A stretch of 64,000 bases of DNA from assembly GCF_001263795.1 (NCBI RefSeq), contig NZ_LHUR01000005.1, positions 153,763 to 217,762 on the forward strand, written 5' to 3'. Positions 63,905 to 64,000 of this stretch are shown in pieces (positions within the stretch are counted from its first letter, which is position 1; each line of letters begins with the position of its first letter). The translations under genes were made by a program, and so were the position numbers. Source of the stretch: Clostridium homopropionicum DSM 5847. GTDB taxonomy: Bacteria > Bacillota > Clostridia > Clostridiales > Clostridiaceae. The notes beneath the pieces are model-generated. The model was given only the letters and a program-made list of their open reading frames with translations, ran no database searches and was not told where the DNA came from.

Positions 63905-64000
63905 GATCAAGTCCTCGACCTATTAGTATTAGTCAGCTGAGTACATTACTGCACTTACACCTCTAACCTATCAACCTGATGGTCTTTCAGGGGTCTTACT
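63905..64000 (-). rRNA. rrl: 23S ribosomal RNA, 3' end only
   Basis: The minus strand ends in CTAATAGGTCGAGGACTTGA, the bacterial 23S 3' terminus, with the conserved GTTGATAGGTTAGAGGTG stretch before it. The gene runs off the window; only ~96 nt are here. Confidence 0.95.

Overview
The window is AT-rich DNA from a spore-forming, strictly anaerobic Firmicute, most likely a Clostridium or close relative. Evidence for this is the pyruvate:ferredoxin oxidoreductase, the [FeFe]-hydrogenase maturase HydF, two CotF-type spore coat proteins, a DUF3787 spore-surface type small protein, SAM-I and TPP riboswitches, and strong purine-rich Shine-Dalgarno sites with frequent TTG and GTG starts. No species can be named from the sequence alone. 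It reads as ordinary chromosome: there is no phage, insertion sequence, plasmid module or CRISPR array. Several published-style long starts run through the ribosome binding site, so many starts given here are shortened to the codon 6 to 11 bases after the Shine-Dalgarno.

Layout. 1-8.9 kb: MATE exporter, secreted charged protein, superoxide dismutase, ClC transporter, DegV, FAH-family hydrolase, a GGDEF/HD-GYP cyclic-di-GMP protein and a DUF362 ferredoxin-type protein. 8.9-9.2 kb: a gene-free, highly structured interval with a near-consensus promoter and a long terminator hairpin, a candidate small RNA. 9.2-22.8 kb: ClpE-type ATPase, cysteine desulfurase-like enzyme, SDR plus DUF3787 protein, pyruvate:ferredoxin oxidoreductase, motAB, a soluble chemoreceptor, a patatin-like protein, coat proteins. 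22.9-31.6 kb: second MATE exporter, PAP2/response regulator/histidine kinase operon, MscS channel, BFD-like protein, a uvsE remnant, citrate synthase, and an orphan AbiEii-like nucleotidyltransferase. 31.8-40 kb: membrane chemoreceptor, small proteins, HydF, a DUF1294 gene broken by a stop codon, a 230-bp array of palindromes, ndk, and clpS-clpA.

40.2-44.9 kb is a methionine/activated-methyl operon under a SAM-I riboswitch: metF, luxS, a separate MetH-reactivation protein, and a shortened metH. 45-48 kb holds the two-gene radical-SAM/DUF4130 DNA-repair pair and another soluble chemoreceptor. 49.1-51.6 kb is the TPP-riboswitch controlled thiD-thiM-thiE operon. 51.6-53.3 kb contains short ORFs behind a strong promoter with tandem terminators, followed by an anchored extracytoplasmic protein. 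53.3-57.4 kb: lplA and a lipoyl-domain-fused lpd, OsmC and a MarR regulator with a 17-bp perfect palindrome between them. 57.6-59.4 kb: amtB and a P-II protein lacking the usual Tyr51. 59.5-63.5 kb: SGNH hydrolase, EamA transporter, MocR-type regulator and D-Ala-D-Ala ligase. The window ends in an rRNA operon on the minus strand: 5S complete, 23S 3' end only.

Functionally the genes are mostly core metabolism, stress response and signalling. The least explained parts are the promoter-driven structured interval at 8.9-9.2 kb, the short-ORF locus at 51.6-52.3 kb, and the palindrome array at 36.6-36.8 kb.
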